DNA of 64,000 nt from Sphingobacterium prati (lineage in GTDB: Bacteria > Bacteroidota > Bacteroidia > Sphingobacteriales > Sphingobacteriaceae), in NCBI RefSeq assembly GCF_013167215.1, contig NZ_JABJWY010000039.1:317144-381143 (forward strand). Reading direction: 5' to 3'. A program made the position numbers and the translations under genes. The notes below the pieces were generated by a model. That model searched no databases and was not told the DNA's origin. It worked only from the letters and a program-made list of their open reading frames with translations. Positions 10,244 to 18,646 of the stretch are shown one piece after another. Positions within the stretch are counted from its first letter, which is position 1; each line of letters starts with the position of its first letter.

Positions 10244-11563
10244 ATGAAGAAGATAATTTATTTTGGAATGATCATGACAGCAAGTGTATTGACTTCCTGC
10301 AATAAATATTTAGATATACAACCGGTGGGGACGGTCATCCCCGCTTCGGAAAGTGATTTTAGAGGTTTGATGACGAGCAGTTATGTTGGCTTTCCAGCAC
10401 ATAAATCGTATCTGTCTTTACGTACCGACGAGCTGCTTTTGGATGAAAGTTCAACCGACGCTGCCCGGACCAAAGACATCTATCTTTGGAATGACCAGAA
10501 TCCTGATCCGGCAACGACCGCGTATCCTTATCTGGCTTTTTACAAGAGTATTTTTTATACCAATCAGATCATCAGTACCATTGATGAAAAATTGGTAAGT
10601 AATGCAACGGTGGATCAGATTAAAGGGGAGGCTTATCTGATGCGTGCTTATGCCCATTTTGAATTGCTTAATTGTTACAGTGAAATTTATTCGCCAAACA
10701 ATCTAGGTTTGCGTGGTGTTCCGTTGTCGACCAAAATTGATCTGGAACAGCGGTTTGTTCCTGCAAGCCTGGATGACTCTTATGTGCAGGTGTTAGCAGA
10801 TATGGAAAAGGGGACGGCATTGCTTACGGTAGACGATCAGGCTAAAGGCGTAAATTACCGCTTTAGCAAGCGTGGGGCTTACGCGATGGCATCACGTCTC
10901 CATTTGTATCGTGGAGAATGGCAAGCGGCAGCGGCAGCTGCGCAAAAAGCCTTAGCGATAAATAATAAGTTGGTCGATCTAAACGCTGCTGGAAGTAAGC
11001 TACCGAACGATTTTGAGTCGGAAGAGATGATTATGGCTTTGGAGAAAGTATCTATTCCAGAAGTTCGTTCGAGTTCATTTATTTCGTCCTCTTTATTGTC
11101 GTCTTACTCAGATGGTGATTTGAGAAAGGGACGTTATTTCCAAAAAAGAGGTGGTGACTATATATCTCTTAAAGGCGGAGAAAATCGCTTTAATGTCAGT
11201 TTTAGAAACGCTGAACTTTATTTGACGATCGCCGAATGCAATGCGCGTTTGGGAAATACAGCGGAAGCGCTAAAATATCTGTCCGTACTGAAGAAAAGCA
11301 GATTTTCGGCTGATGCCTATACACAGGAAGCCAAAGCTGACGCAAATTTGTCCAAAGAACAATTGCTGGATGCGGTATTACTTGAACGTAAACGTGAATT
11401 GGCGCTAGAAGGTTTGCGTTGGTACGATTTAAAACGTACAACGAGACCTACCCTAACACATACTAGTTTTGGTAGAACGGTGACTTTGCAGCAAAATGAT
11501 CCGCGCTATGTGATCCGTTATCCACAGGAAGCGATCGATAATAATCCAGATCTATTGAAATAA
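10244..11563 (+). CDS. SusD/RagB family nutrient-binding lipoprotein
   Basis: Surface lipoprotein of 439 residues that binds substrate over the SusC channel. The signal ends in a lipobox (ASVLTSC, lipid Cys about 19) followed by NKYLDIQP, typical of SusD N-termini. TPR-like helices such as GEAYLMRAYAHFEL and the C-terminal ERKRELALEGLRWYDLKR and YPQEAIDNNP motifs confirm the family. It is shorter than many SusD proteins (usually about 500 or more), so surface loops are reduced. It is encoded directly after its SusC partner. The terminator-like hairpin at 11593-11626 follows. Confidence 0.95.
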   Translation: MKKIIYFGMIMTASVLTSCNKYLDIQPVGTVIPASESDFRGLMTSSYVGFPAHKSYLSLRTDELLLDESSTDAARTKDIYLWNDQNPDPATTAYPYLAFYKSIFYTNQIISTIDEKLVSNATVDQIKGEAYLMRAYAHFELLNCYSEIYSPNNLGLRGVPLSTKIDLEQRFVPASLDDSYVQVLADMEKGTALLTVDDQAKGVNYRFSKRGAYAMASRLHLYRGEWQAAAAAAQKALAINNKLVDLNAAGSKLPNDFESEEMIMALEKVSIPEVRSSSFISSSLLSSYSDGDLRKGRYFQKRGGDYISLKGGENRFNVSFRNAELYLTIAECNARLGNTAEALKYLSVLKKSRFSADAYTQEAKADANLSKEQLLDAVLLERKRELALEGLRWYDLKRTTRPTLTHTSFGRTVTLQQNDPRYVIRYPQEAIDNNPDLLK

Positions 11564-11592
11564 GGTCAATTTTTTTTAATCCTTTATATATT

Positions 11593-11626
11593 AATCCATT
11601 TTCTTTCTTAGGAAATGGATTTTTTA
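11593..11626 (+). terminator. Terminator or attenuator between susD and the LytTR regulator
   Basis: The arms AATCCATTTTC (11593-11603) and GGAAATGGATT (11611-11621) form an 11-bp stem with one G-U pair and a 7-nt loop, followed by a run of T. No clear TAnnTTTG element is visible between it and the regulator start at 11640, so the regulator may depend on read-through. Confidence 0.75.
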
Positions 11627-11639
11627 TTACATTCAACCC

Positions 11640-12365
11640 ATGGGATGGAATATATTGATTGTCGAAGACGAAGACTGGGCTTTTGTAGGCTTAAAGGAGA
11701 TGTTGACAGACCTTTATGGGGACAGCACATTGATATTTACCAATACAAAGGAGATCCAGGAAGCGGTGAAGACCATCAATAAGCATCATTTTGACCTGAT
11801 TTTTATGGATATCCATCTGATGGATGGACTGAGTTTTGAGATATTTAAGCAGGTGTCGATTGATGTGCCGCTTATTTTTACAACAGCCTATGAACAATAT
11901 GCATTGGAAGCCTTTCAAAATCAAGGTTATGCCTATCTGTTAAAACCTTTCGATGCAGAGGAGCTCGCGCAGATCATGAAACGTATTGAGCCACTATTAC
12001 CCAAAGCTGAGTTGCGTCTAAAGCAGCGCTTTTTGGTGAAGTATGGCAACTTTTTAAAGTCCCTGGCGATTGCCGATATTGCCTACTTTATGGCAGAAGA
12101 TAAAGAACTGTATGCGGTGGAAAAAGAGTCAGGTGTAGCCTATATTATTGAAGATAGTCTAGTTCACTTGGTGACTCAGGTAGATCCGTTCGTTTTTTTT
12201 CAAATTAATAGAAAATTTCTTATTCGTATTGATTCCATTCAGTCTATGTTAAAAATAAGTCGGAATAGAATTAAATTAGAACTAATTCCCCAAACTCCAA
12301 AGGGAATTGAAGTTATTGTTAGCGAAGAGCGTTCTCCAAATTTTCAGCGCTGGCTGGATCAATAG
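11640..12365 (+). CDS. LytTR-family response regulator
   Basis: A 241-residue two-component regulator. The receiver domain spans about residues 3-118, with the acidic pocket (VEDED), phosphorylation site Asp57 in FMDIHL, TTAYE at 81-85 and the conserved LKPF lysine (Lys102). A LytTR DNA-binding domain fills about 130-238 (RFLVKYGNFLKSL, INRKFLIRIDSI). LytTR regulators are normally phosphorylated by LytS-type kinases, and the only such kinase in the window is at 2496-3935, on the far side of the protease-SusCD genes. The likely target is the direct repeat at 3964-3994. The gene sits 76 bp after susD, with the hairpin at 11593-11626 between them. Confidence 0.93.
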   Translation: MGWNILIVEDEDWAFVGLKEMLTDLYGDSTLIFTNTKEIQEAVKTINKHHFDLIFMDIHLMDGLSFEIFKQVSIDVPLIFTTAYEQYALEAFQNQGYAYLLKPFDAEELAQIMKRIEPLLPKAELRLKQRFLVKYGNFLKSLAIADIAYFMAEDKELYAVEKESGVAYIIEDSLVHLVTQVDPFVFFQINRKFLIRIDSIQSMLKISRNRIKLELIPQTPKGIEVIVSEERSPNFQRWLDQ

Positions 12366-12481
12366 CAATCTGTTAGCTTGCTTACTATCAGTTTGTTGTC
12401 CTGAGTTGTTTCTGTAATCGTTTGATTTTTAATCATTTATTTTTTTGTAAAAAATGTATAGTAAATTAGTATAGATTATAT

Positions 12482-12489
12482 TATATTTG
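12482..12489 (+). promoter_or_regulatory. -7 promoter element for the second SusCD operon
   Basis: TATATTTG matches TAnnTTTG exactly and lies about 140 bp before the SusC start, predicting a long AT-rich leader. No clear -33 TTTG sits at the right spacing. Confidence 0.6.
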
Positions 12490-12498
12490 CGATCTGAT

Positions 12499-12523
12499 AA
12501 AATCTATCAATTTAGTAGATTTT
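12499..12523 (+). other. Hairpin followed by T in the leader of the second SusC gene
   Basis: AAAATCTA (12499-12506) and TAGATTTT (12516-12523) form an 8-bp AT-rich stem about ten bases after the predicted transcription start, ending in T. It could be a weak attenuator or a 5' stabilising hairpin. Confidence 0.3.
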
Positions 12524-12628
12524 TAAACACACTATGTTTCGCCATGTTTTTTGGTAAAATAATTACATTTAATTTATTTATTTTCTATATATTTATTGTA
12601 ATTAACTCATTTATTAAATATCCTTAAT

Positions 12629-15600
12629 ATGCACTCAACATTCAAATACATTCCTATTGTAGCGGTAGCATTGTCTAGTGCCAGTATGAATAAATTGTAT
12701 GCACAGCAACGTTCCATACAGGGGAAAGTTACTGATGCGACCACCGGCCAGGCGCTAGCTGGCGTAAGTGTGCGTGTATCTGATCAAAATAAATCGACAC
12801 TGACGAACGCTAAGGGGGAGTTTACGATCAGTACCACAGGTAAAGATGACCCGTTCCTGGAGTTTTCTTTTATAGGCTACGAATCGCAGCAGGTAAGGGC
12901 CAGTGGTGGTTCTATCTCCCTGGCGCTTAAGCCGTCGAGTACAGACCTTGATGAAGTAGTTGTGGTGGCGTATGGTACTTCCAAACGCTCTAATATTACA
13001 GGCTCAGTGAGCACGGTCAGCAGTAAAGCAATTGAGAATAGACAGGTTTCCAGTATTTCGAAGGCGTTGGAAGGTCAGGTACCAGGGTTACAATCTGTTG
13101 CTTCATCTGGTCAGCCCGGAACGGATGCAACAATCCGTATTCGTGGGATTGGCTCTATTAATGCATCAAGTTCACCACTGATTGTTTTGGATGGTAATCC
13201 TTACGCAGGGGATATCAATTCTATTAATCCAAACGATATTCAGTCTATCTCGGTATTGAAGGATGCTGCTTCTAGTGCACTTTATGGTTCACGGGGAGCA
13301 AATGGAGTTATAATTATTACAACTAAATCTGGAAAAGCATCAGGTGATACAAAGATCAATCTCAATTTCACACAAGGGTATTCGGGCCGTGCTGTTAAGG
13401 ATTACGAACAAGTAACAACAGATGAATACTTCCAACTGTATTGGGAGGCATTGCGTAATAAAAATTTGAGCAATGGTTTGAATGCTGCCCAGGCTGCTGC
13501 AAATGCAAGTAGAACCCTGCTGGTCGATTTGAAGAAAAATCCTTATGGTAGCCAATTTCCGCAACCGGTAGGTGTAGATGGCAAGTTGGTTTCAGGTGCT
13601 AAAACCTTATGGGATGATCCCTGGAAAGATGTGTTGCAACGAACTGGTGTACGTACGCAAGGTGATTTGAGTTTTAGCGGGGGGAGTGAAAAAAACACCT
13701 ATTATATTTCGGGTGGATACCTTAATGACCAAGGGGTGGCTATTGAGTCGGGATTTAAACGATATAATTTGCGGGCGAATATCGATAGTAAAGTCAAGTC
13801 TTGGTTAAATGCGGGTGTTAATTTAGGTGGAAGTAGTACTTTTCAAAAATATCCACAATCAGAAGATAGTAATACCGCCAATATCATTAACTTTTCCCGT
13901 TTAGTACCATCTTTTTATCCATATTATGAACGCAATGATGATGGATCCTATGTAGAAGAGAATGGAAAAAGAGTGTACGATTTTGGTGCCTATAGACCAA
14001 GTGCGGCTTCCCCCCGTAATAATTTAGCTGCTACTCTGCCATTGGATAAAAATGATATTCGCAGAGAGAATATTTCGGCACGGGCGTATTTGGAAGCCTT
14101 GTTGACAACGAATTTGAAACTGAAATCTACGTACAGTCTCGATTATATCAATTCCAATACACATGATTATGAGAACCCTCTCTTGGGATTTAGTGCTGAA
14201 ACCTTTGGTACAGTCGCTCGGTCGAGTGTTCGGACGGTAGGACAAACATGGAATAATATATTAACATATGAAAAGCAATTTGGCTTGCATCACCTTAATG
14301 TGTTAGCTGGGCAGGAATACTATGCTTTTAACAGTAGCAATATTAGTGGTAACCGCAGTTATTTTGTATTACCCGGATTTTATGAGCCAGTTGCTGCTTC
14401 TCAGTTGGATGGTTTTACAGGATCAAGTGTGGATTATAAATTATTGAGTTTTCTAGGACGCTTAGAGTATAATTACGATAATAAGTATTATTTCTCAAGT
14501 TCATTACGGACCGATGGTTCATCGAGATTCAGCCCGGATAAACGCTGGGGAACATTTTGGTCTGTTGGTGGATCGTGGAAAATGAAACAAGAAGACTTCT
14601 TAAAAGATAATAATACAATTAATCAGCTAACCCTTCGGGCGAGTTACGGTGGTCAGGGGAATGATAATCTGGGTACCTATTTTGCCTATCAGGGACTCTA
14701 TACCATTGCTAATAGTCTTGGGAAGGGTGGGACCTATACTGGTAGGTTAGCGACTCCAGATTTAAAATGGGAGACGAATCTGAACTTAAATGTAGGCGTG
14801 GATGTTTCGGCTTTCCAGGATCGTGTTTCGCTAACAGTGGAGTATTTTGATAGAAGAAGTAAGGATTTATTATTTACAATGCCAATGGCTGCATCTACAG
14901 GTTATGTTGGTTACGATGCGAACATAGGGGCGGTAAAAAATACTGGTATTGATGTGGATATTCGAACAATTCCCGTTAAAAATGATAATTTTAAATGGAA
15001 TTTGGATATTAATTTCTCCCATTATAAAAACAAAGTAACATCCCTTCCTGATAATACAAAATCAATTATAAGTGGAACAAAAATTCTACGCGTCGGAGGC
15101 AGTGTATATGATTTTTATATGCCGGAGTGGGCCGGAGTGAATCCGGAAAATGGTCTGCCACAGTGGTATCTTGCTGATAAAGATGGAAATAATACAGGGG
15201 AGAAAACTTCTAAGTACAGCGATGCTGGTAGCTTTGTTGCGGGGAGCTCACTCCCTGATATTGTAGGAGGTCTTCAGAATAGCTTTACCTACAAAAATTT
15301 TGATCTGTCTGCGTTATTGAGCTTTAGCCTTGGAGGACAAATATTGGATAATGACTACATTCAATTGCTGCATAATGGCAATAATGCCGGTCGTGCCTGG
15401 TCGAAAGAGATATTGAATCATTGGACGCCGGAAAATACACAAACAGATGTCCCTAAATTAACGACCGATGCGACAAACTGGACTTCGGCATCCACGCGCT
15501 TTTTATATAGCGGAACCTATGCACGCCTTAAAAACGTAAGCTTCGGTTATAGTCTCCCTGGAGCTTTATTGAAGCGGATTAATATCGATAAAATACGAGT

Positions 15601-15736
15601 TTTTGCCACTGCCGAAAATCTTTTGACATTTTATGGACACAAGGGGATGGATCCCGAGCAAACAGTAAATGGTAATACATATTTCCGCTATCCAGCGATG
15701 CGTACAATTTCAGGAGGCGTGCAACTTGTGTTTTAA
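12629..15736 (+). CDS. SusC/RagA family TonB-linked outer membrane transporter
   Basis: A 1035-residue SusC-type transporter. After a signal peptide ending near LYA-QQR comes a carboxypeptidase-regulatory-like domain (about 30-105). The signature LDEVVVVAYGTSKR is near 109-122, and plug motifs TIRIRGIGSI and VLKDAASSALYGSRGANG follow. The barrel ends in GGVQLVF. It is the first gene of a two-gene operon with its own promoter, and its SusD gene begins 30 bp after it. No enzyme gene accompanies the pair, so the cargo cannot be told. It lies just downstream of the LytTR regulator gene, but no copy of the CGTGTTCATA repeat precedes it. Confidence 0.95.
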   Translation: MHSTFKYIPIVAVALSSASMNKLYAQQRSIQGKVTDATTGQALAGVSVRVSDQNKSTLTNAKGEFTISTTGKDDPFLEFSFIGYESQQVRASGGSISLALKPSSTDLDEVVVVAYGTSKRSNITGSVSTVSSKAIENRQVSSISKALEGQVPGLQSVASSGQPGTDATIRIRGIGSINASSSPLIVLDGNPYAGDINSINPNDIQSISVLKDAASSALYGSRGANGVIIITTKSGKASGDTKINLNFTQGYSGRAVKDYEQVTTDEYFQLYWEALRNKNLSNGLNAAQAAANASRTLLVDLKKNPYGSQFPQPVGVDGKLVSGAKTLWDDPWKDVLQRTGVRTQGDLSFSGGSEKNTYYISGGYLNDQGVAIESGFKRYNLRANIDSKVKSWLNAGVNLGGSSTFQKYPQSEDSNTANIINFSRLVPSFYPYYERNDDGSYVEENGKRVYDFGAYRPSAASPRNNLAATLPLDKNDIRRENISARAYLEALLTTNLKLKSTYSLDYINSNTHDYENPLLGFSAETFGTVARSSVRTVGQTWNNILTYEKQFGLHHLNVLAGQEYYAFNSSNISGNRSYFVLPGFYEPVAASQLDGFTGSSVDYKLLSFLGRLEYNYDNKYYFSSSLRTDGSSRFSPDKRWGTFWSVGGSWKMKQEDFLKDNNTINQLTLRASYGGQGNDNLGTYFAYQGLYTIANSLGKGGTYTGRLATPDLKWETNLNLNVGVDVSAFQDRVSLTVEYFDRRSKDLLFTMPMAASTGYVGYDANIGAVKNTGIDVDIRTIPVKNDNFKWNLDINFSHYKNKVTSLPDNTKSIISGTKILRVGGSVYDFYMPEWAGVNPENGLPQWYLADKDGNNTGEKTSKYSDAGSFVAGSSLPDIVGGLQNSFTYKNFDLSALLSFSLGGQILDNDYIQLLHNGNNAGRAWSKEILNHWTPENTQTDVPKLTTDATNWTSASTRFLYSGTYARLKNVSFGYSLPGALLKRINIDKIRVFATAENLLTFYGHKGMDPEQTVNGNTYFRYPAMRTISGGVQLVF

Positions 15737-15766
15737 ATCAGTCAAATGTTTAACGTAAATAATATT

Positions 15767-17260
15767 ATGAAAATCACGAAAATAAAACTTATCTATATTC
15801 TTTTAGGGCTTTTCTTTGTTACTACATCTTGTAAGGATAATCTTGATACTGTCCCTACGACATCGGTAACAGAAGAACAGATCTATAAAGATACACGTGG
15901 TGTTGCAACAGTTGTGAACGGCACCTGGAAATATTTAAATGATACCTATTTTACCTACGCCAATCCGGGATATACAGCTATCATGCGTACAAGTGATGCC
16001 ATGGGAAGTGATGTGGCGGTAACAACTAAATATGGCTATCGTGATGCCTATGCATTTACAGAGTTAGATAATCGTCGGTCATCTAGGGTATCCTATTTCT
16101 GGACCTTATTTTATAAGGTCATTGATAATACCAATAATGTGATCGCAAAAGTGGATGGTGTAACTGGGGATGTTGCTGATAAAAACTTTCTAAAAGGTCA
16201 GGCAAAAGCATTGCGTGCGTTTATCTATCTTAATCTTGCTTCGTTCTATCAGTTTAGCTACTTGAAAGACAAGAGTGCTAAAGCGGTACCAATTTATACT
16301 GAACCCAGCACCCTGCAAACGAAGGGTAAGCCAAGGGCTAGTCTGGAGGAGCTATATCAGCTTATCGTGAAAGATCTAAAAGATAGCGAAGTTTTATTGG
16401 CTACAGCAACAAAAGTGGAAAAATATCAGATCAGTATAGATGTTGTTTATGGCCTTCTTGCTAGGACTTATTTGCAGATTGGTGAATGGAAATTAGCGGC
16501 TGAATATGCTACTAAAGCTGCGGCGGCACACAGTCTAATGAGTGCTGCGGACTATCAGGCGGGTTTTAACGACGCTCAAAATTCAGAATGGCTATGGGGG
16601 CATTTGCAAACTACTGAGCAGAATACAGCTAGTTATACTTTCCACTATATTGATGTTTCTTCTTCTGCCTCATATTATTATAGTTTTATGGCTGATCCAT
16701 ATTTTAAGGATCTATTTGATAAAGATGATGTCCGCTATGCGCTATTTGAATGGGATGGACTGAAAGGCCGAGAAGGATTTTTACGCTATAAGAAGTTTAA
16801 AATGAAGACAAATCAAATTGGTGATATTGTGTATATGCGCTCAGCTGAAATGTTACTAATTGAAGCTGAGGGTTATGCGAGAGCAGGAGAGATCGAGAAG
16901 GCGGTAGCTGCTTTGAATAAACTGCGACAAGCACGGAATGCGAAGTTGTTTGAAGGAAGTGATAACGCGAAACTAATTGCGGAGATTTTGATTGAACGCA
17001 GAAAAGAGCTTTGGGGAGAGGGGTTTGCATTATCTGATATTATTCGTACTCAAGGTAAGGTTACACGAATGGCTTTTTTAAATGATAAAGGAGAACCGAT
17101 ACAGGTGCAGGTTGTTGACGAAGAAGGGAAAACAAAATTGATCGATGGACAAGGCCATCGGGTGATCAAATTCTCTGACGGTTCTAACTTTGTGAATAAT
17201 AGTCCATATTATCTATTTGCTATTCCCAATACAGAATACGAACAGAATCCAAATTTGTAA
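15767..17260 (+). CDS. RagB/SusD family nutrient-binding lipoprotein
   Basis: Surface lipoprotein partner of the preceding SusC. I start at the ATG at 15767, giving MKITKIKLIYILLGLFF and a lipobox ending in TTSC (497 residues). An in-frame ATG at 15746 would add seven residues ahead of an otherwise normal signal. The body has the usual SusD helices (KGQAKALRAFIYLNLA), ERRKELWGEGFALSDIIR and the C-terminal YLFAIPNTEYEQNPNL, which is the canonical SusD end. Family membership is clear; the substrate is unknown. The strong terminator at 17289-17322 ends the operon. Confidence 0.95.
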   Translation: MKITKIKLIYILLGLFFVTTSCKDNLDTVPTTSVTEEQIYKDTRGVATVVNGTWKYLNDTYFTYANPGYTAIMRTSDAMGSDVAVTTKYGYRDAYAFTELDNRRSSRVSYFWTLFYKVIDNTNNVIAKVDGVTGDVADKNFLKGQAKALRAFIYLNLASFYQFSYLKDKSAKAVPIYTEPSTLQTKGKPRASLEELYQLIVKDLKDSEVLLATATKVEKYQISIDVVYGLLARTYLQIGEWKLAAEYATKAAAAHSLMSAADYQAGFNDAQNSEWLWGHLQTTEQNTASYTFHYIDVSSSASYYYSFMADPYFKDLFDKDDVRYALFEWDGLKGREGFLRYKKFKMKTNQIGDIVYMRSAEMLLIEAEGYARAGEIEKAVAALNKLRQARNAKLFEGSDNAKLIAEILIERRKELWGEGFALSDIIRTQGKVTRMAFLNDKGEPIQVQVVDEEGKTKLIDGQGHRVIKFSDGSNFVNNSPYYLFAIPNTEYEQNPNL

Positions 17261-17288
17261 GAAGTTAACTCATTGTTGGATTATTTAT

Positions 17289-17322
17289 AAAAAACAGGCA
17301 TATCTTTATATGCCTGTTTTTT
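17289..17322. terminator. Strong bidirectional rho-independent terminator
   Basis: A 15-bp stem starting AAAAAACAGGCATAT (17289-17303), with loop CTTT and the complementary arm to 17322, is flanked by A and T runs on both sides. It can end the SusCD operon on the plus strand and may also stop the minus-strand PepSY gene. Confidence 0.85.
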
Positions 17323-17464
17323 ATGAATAAATTTCGGAGTATCTATTTGGGGTCGTTATAGAAGCGTTTTGTTCTTTTACAAATAGTAAAGTCCTTTGTG
17401 CTTACTTTTCCACATTATGTTAATAACTGTGTTGAAAAGCTGTTTAAAAGAAAAGATACTGTTA

Positions 17465-18646
17465 TTAACAGTACTTACTAACATTATGTTGATAACCCTT
17501 CTTTTTCTTTGCCTTCTTGCTTTTGTTCAGCCAGATAATATATCCTGTGATTGGAAGGGAAGCACAAAAAAGACTGGCGATAAAAGCAATAATCTTTGTT
17601 CCCAAGCCACCGATACTGCCGGTGTGGATGTCATAATTGAGCGATCCAAGTTTATCTCCGAACCGCAAGTTGTCACCGGTTTTGATTTGTTTTAAACTGG
17701 CCTCTTTTCTGTCAAAATATAGCCAGTTAAATACACCGCTTCGTTTTTCGTACCTTCTGATTTGAATATCGACTTCTTGCTCTGTTTCTTTTTTCAACCG
17801 AATGGAAAGCATTTCGGCCTGCGGATAATTTTTGAGACTATAAAGCAGTGCATTGTCCTGAAATTTTTCATAAGCCAGGGGGATCAGTGATGGGACAGGT
17901 AGAGCTGTAGAGGTCGCTCCCTGTTGAAAAAGATTAAATGTAGCGATATACATCTTTTTGAATCCCGGAAATGCGAATGCCAAACCTGTAATAGCAAAAG
18001 CCAGTGCAATAAACAGGCTATAGAAGCCAATCACATTGTGCAGATCGTGATTTAACCGTTTCCATTTAACTTTTGTGTCTACCCAAAAGCTCCTGCGGAG
18101 ATTTTTTCCCTTCCATTTTTTCGGCCACCACAATACGATCCCGCTCAATAGAATGACGATAAATAGCGCAGTAGACCAACTGACTAAAGCATGACCATAT
18201 TTTTTTCCCAGCAACAAATTGAGATGGAGTTGTAATGCCAGTTGAAAAAACTCTGTCTTTGTATTTTCAACCTGTTGCACCTTACCTGTATAAGGATTGA
18301 TGAATACCCTTTTATAATAGCGAAAGTAATTCCAATGGCCAAAGGCTGTCTCATCCGTTTTCATGGCACGAAATACCCAGGTTCGATCTTTTGCCGGATA
18401 GAGGTCTACACGGGAGATTTTCTGCCCCTCGTCAAGACTATGCTGCGCATTGTTTAGTAAGGTGCTGAGGGGGAGGGGGGGCGAGGAGCTATCAACAGGG
18501 GCTATAAAATACTTTTCTGGATAAGCCCATAGTTTGAGCTCATCCTGAAAGGTATATATACATCCTGTTATACTTAAAATGAATACAATAATGCCGGTGA
18601 TTATCCCGAGCCATTTATGCAGCCAAAGTATGCTCGACTTGATCAT
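17465..18646 (-). CDS. PepSY-associated transmembrane protein
   Basis: A 393-residue inner-membrane protein. The N-terminus WLHKWLGIITGIIVFILSITG is typical of PepSY_TM (iron-regulated) proteins. Further membrane segments occur near residues 150-170, 205-230 and 345-370, with PepSY-like periplasmic regions between them. Relatives are encoded beside siderophore receptors and are thought to reduce or handle ferric siderophore in the periplasm. Here the start codon directly follows the stop of the TonB-dependent receptor gene (18647), so the two are one operon. The C-terminus is rich in lysine (KSKKAKKKKG). Substrate and reaction are not shown by the sequence. Confidence 0.9.
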   Translation of the reverse strand: MIKSSILWLHKWLGIITGIIVFILSITGCIYTFQDELKLWAYPEKYFIAPVDSSSPPLPLSTLLNNAQHSLDEGQKISRVDLYPAKDRTWVFRAMKTDETAFGHWNYFRYYKRVFINPYTGKVQQVENTKTEFFQLALQLHLNLLLGKKYGHALVSWSTALFIVILLSGIVLWWPKKWKGKNLRRSFWVDTKVKWKRLNHDLHNVIGFYSLFIALAFAITGLAFAFPGFKKMYIATFNLFQQGATSTALPVPSLIPLAYEKFQDNALLYSLKNYPQAEMLSIRLKKETEQEVDIQIRRYEKRSGVFNWLYFDRKEASLKQIKTGDNLRFGDKLGSLNYDIHTGSIGGLGTKIIAFIASLFCASLPITGYIIWLNKSKKAKKKKGYQHNVSKYC

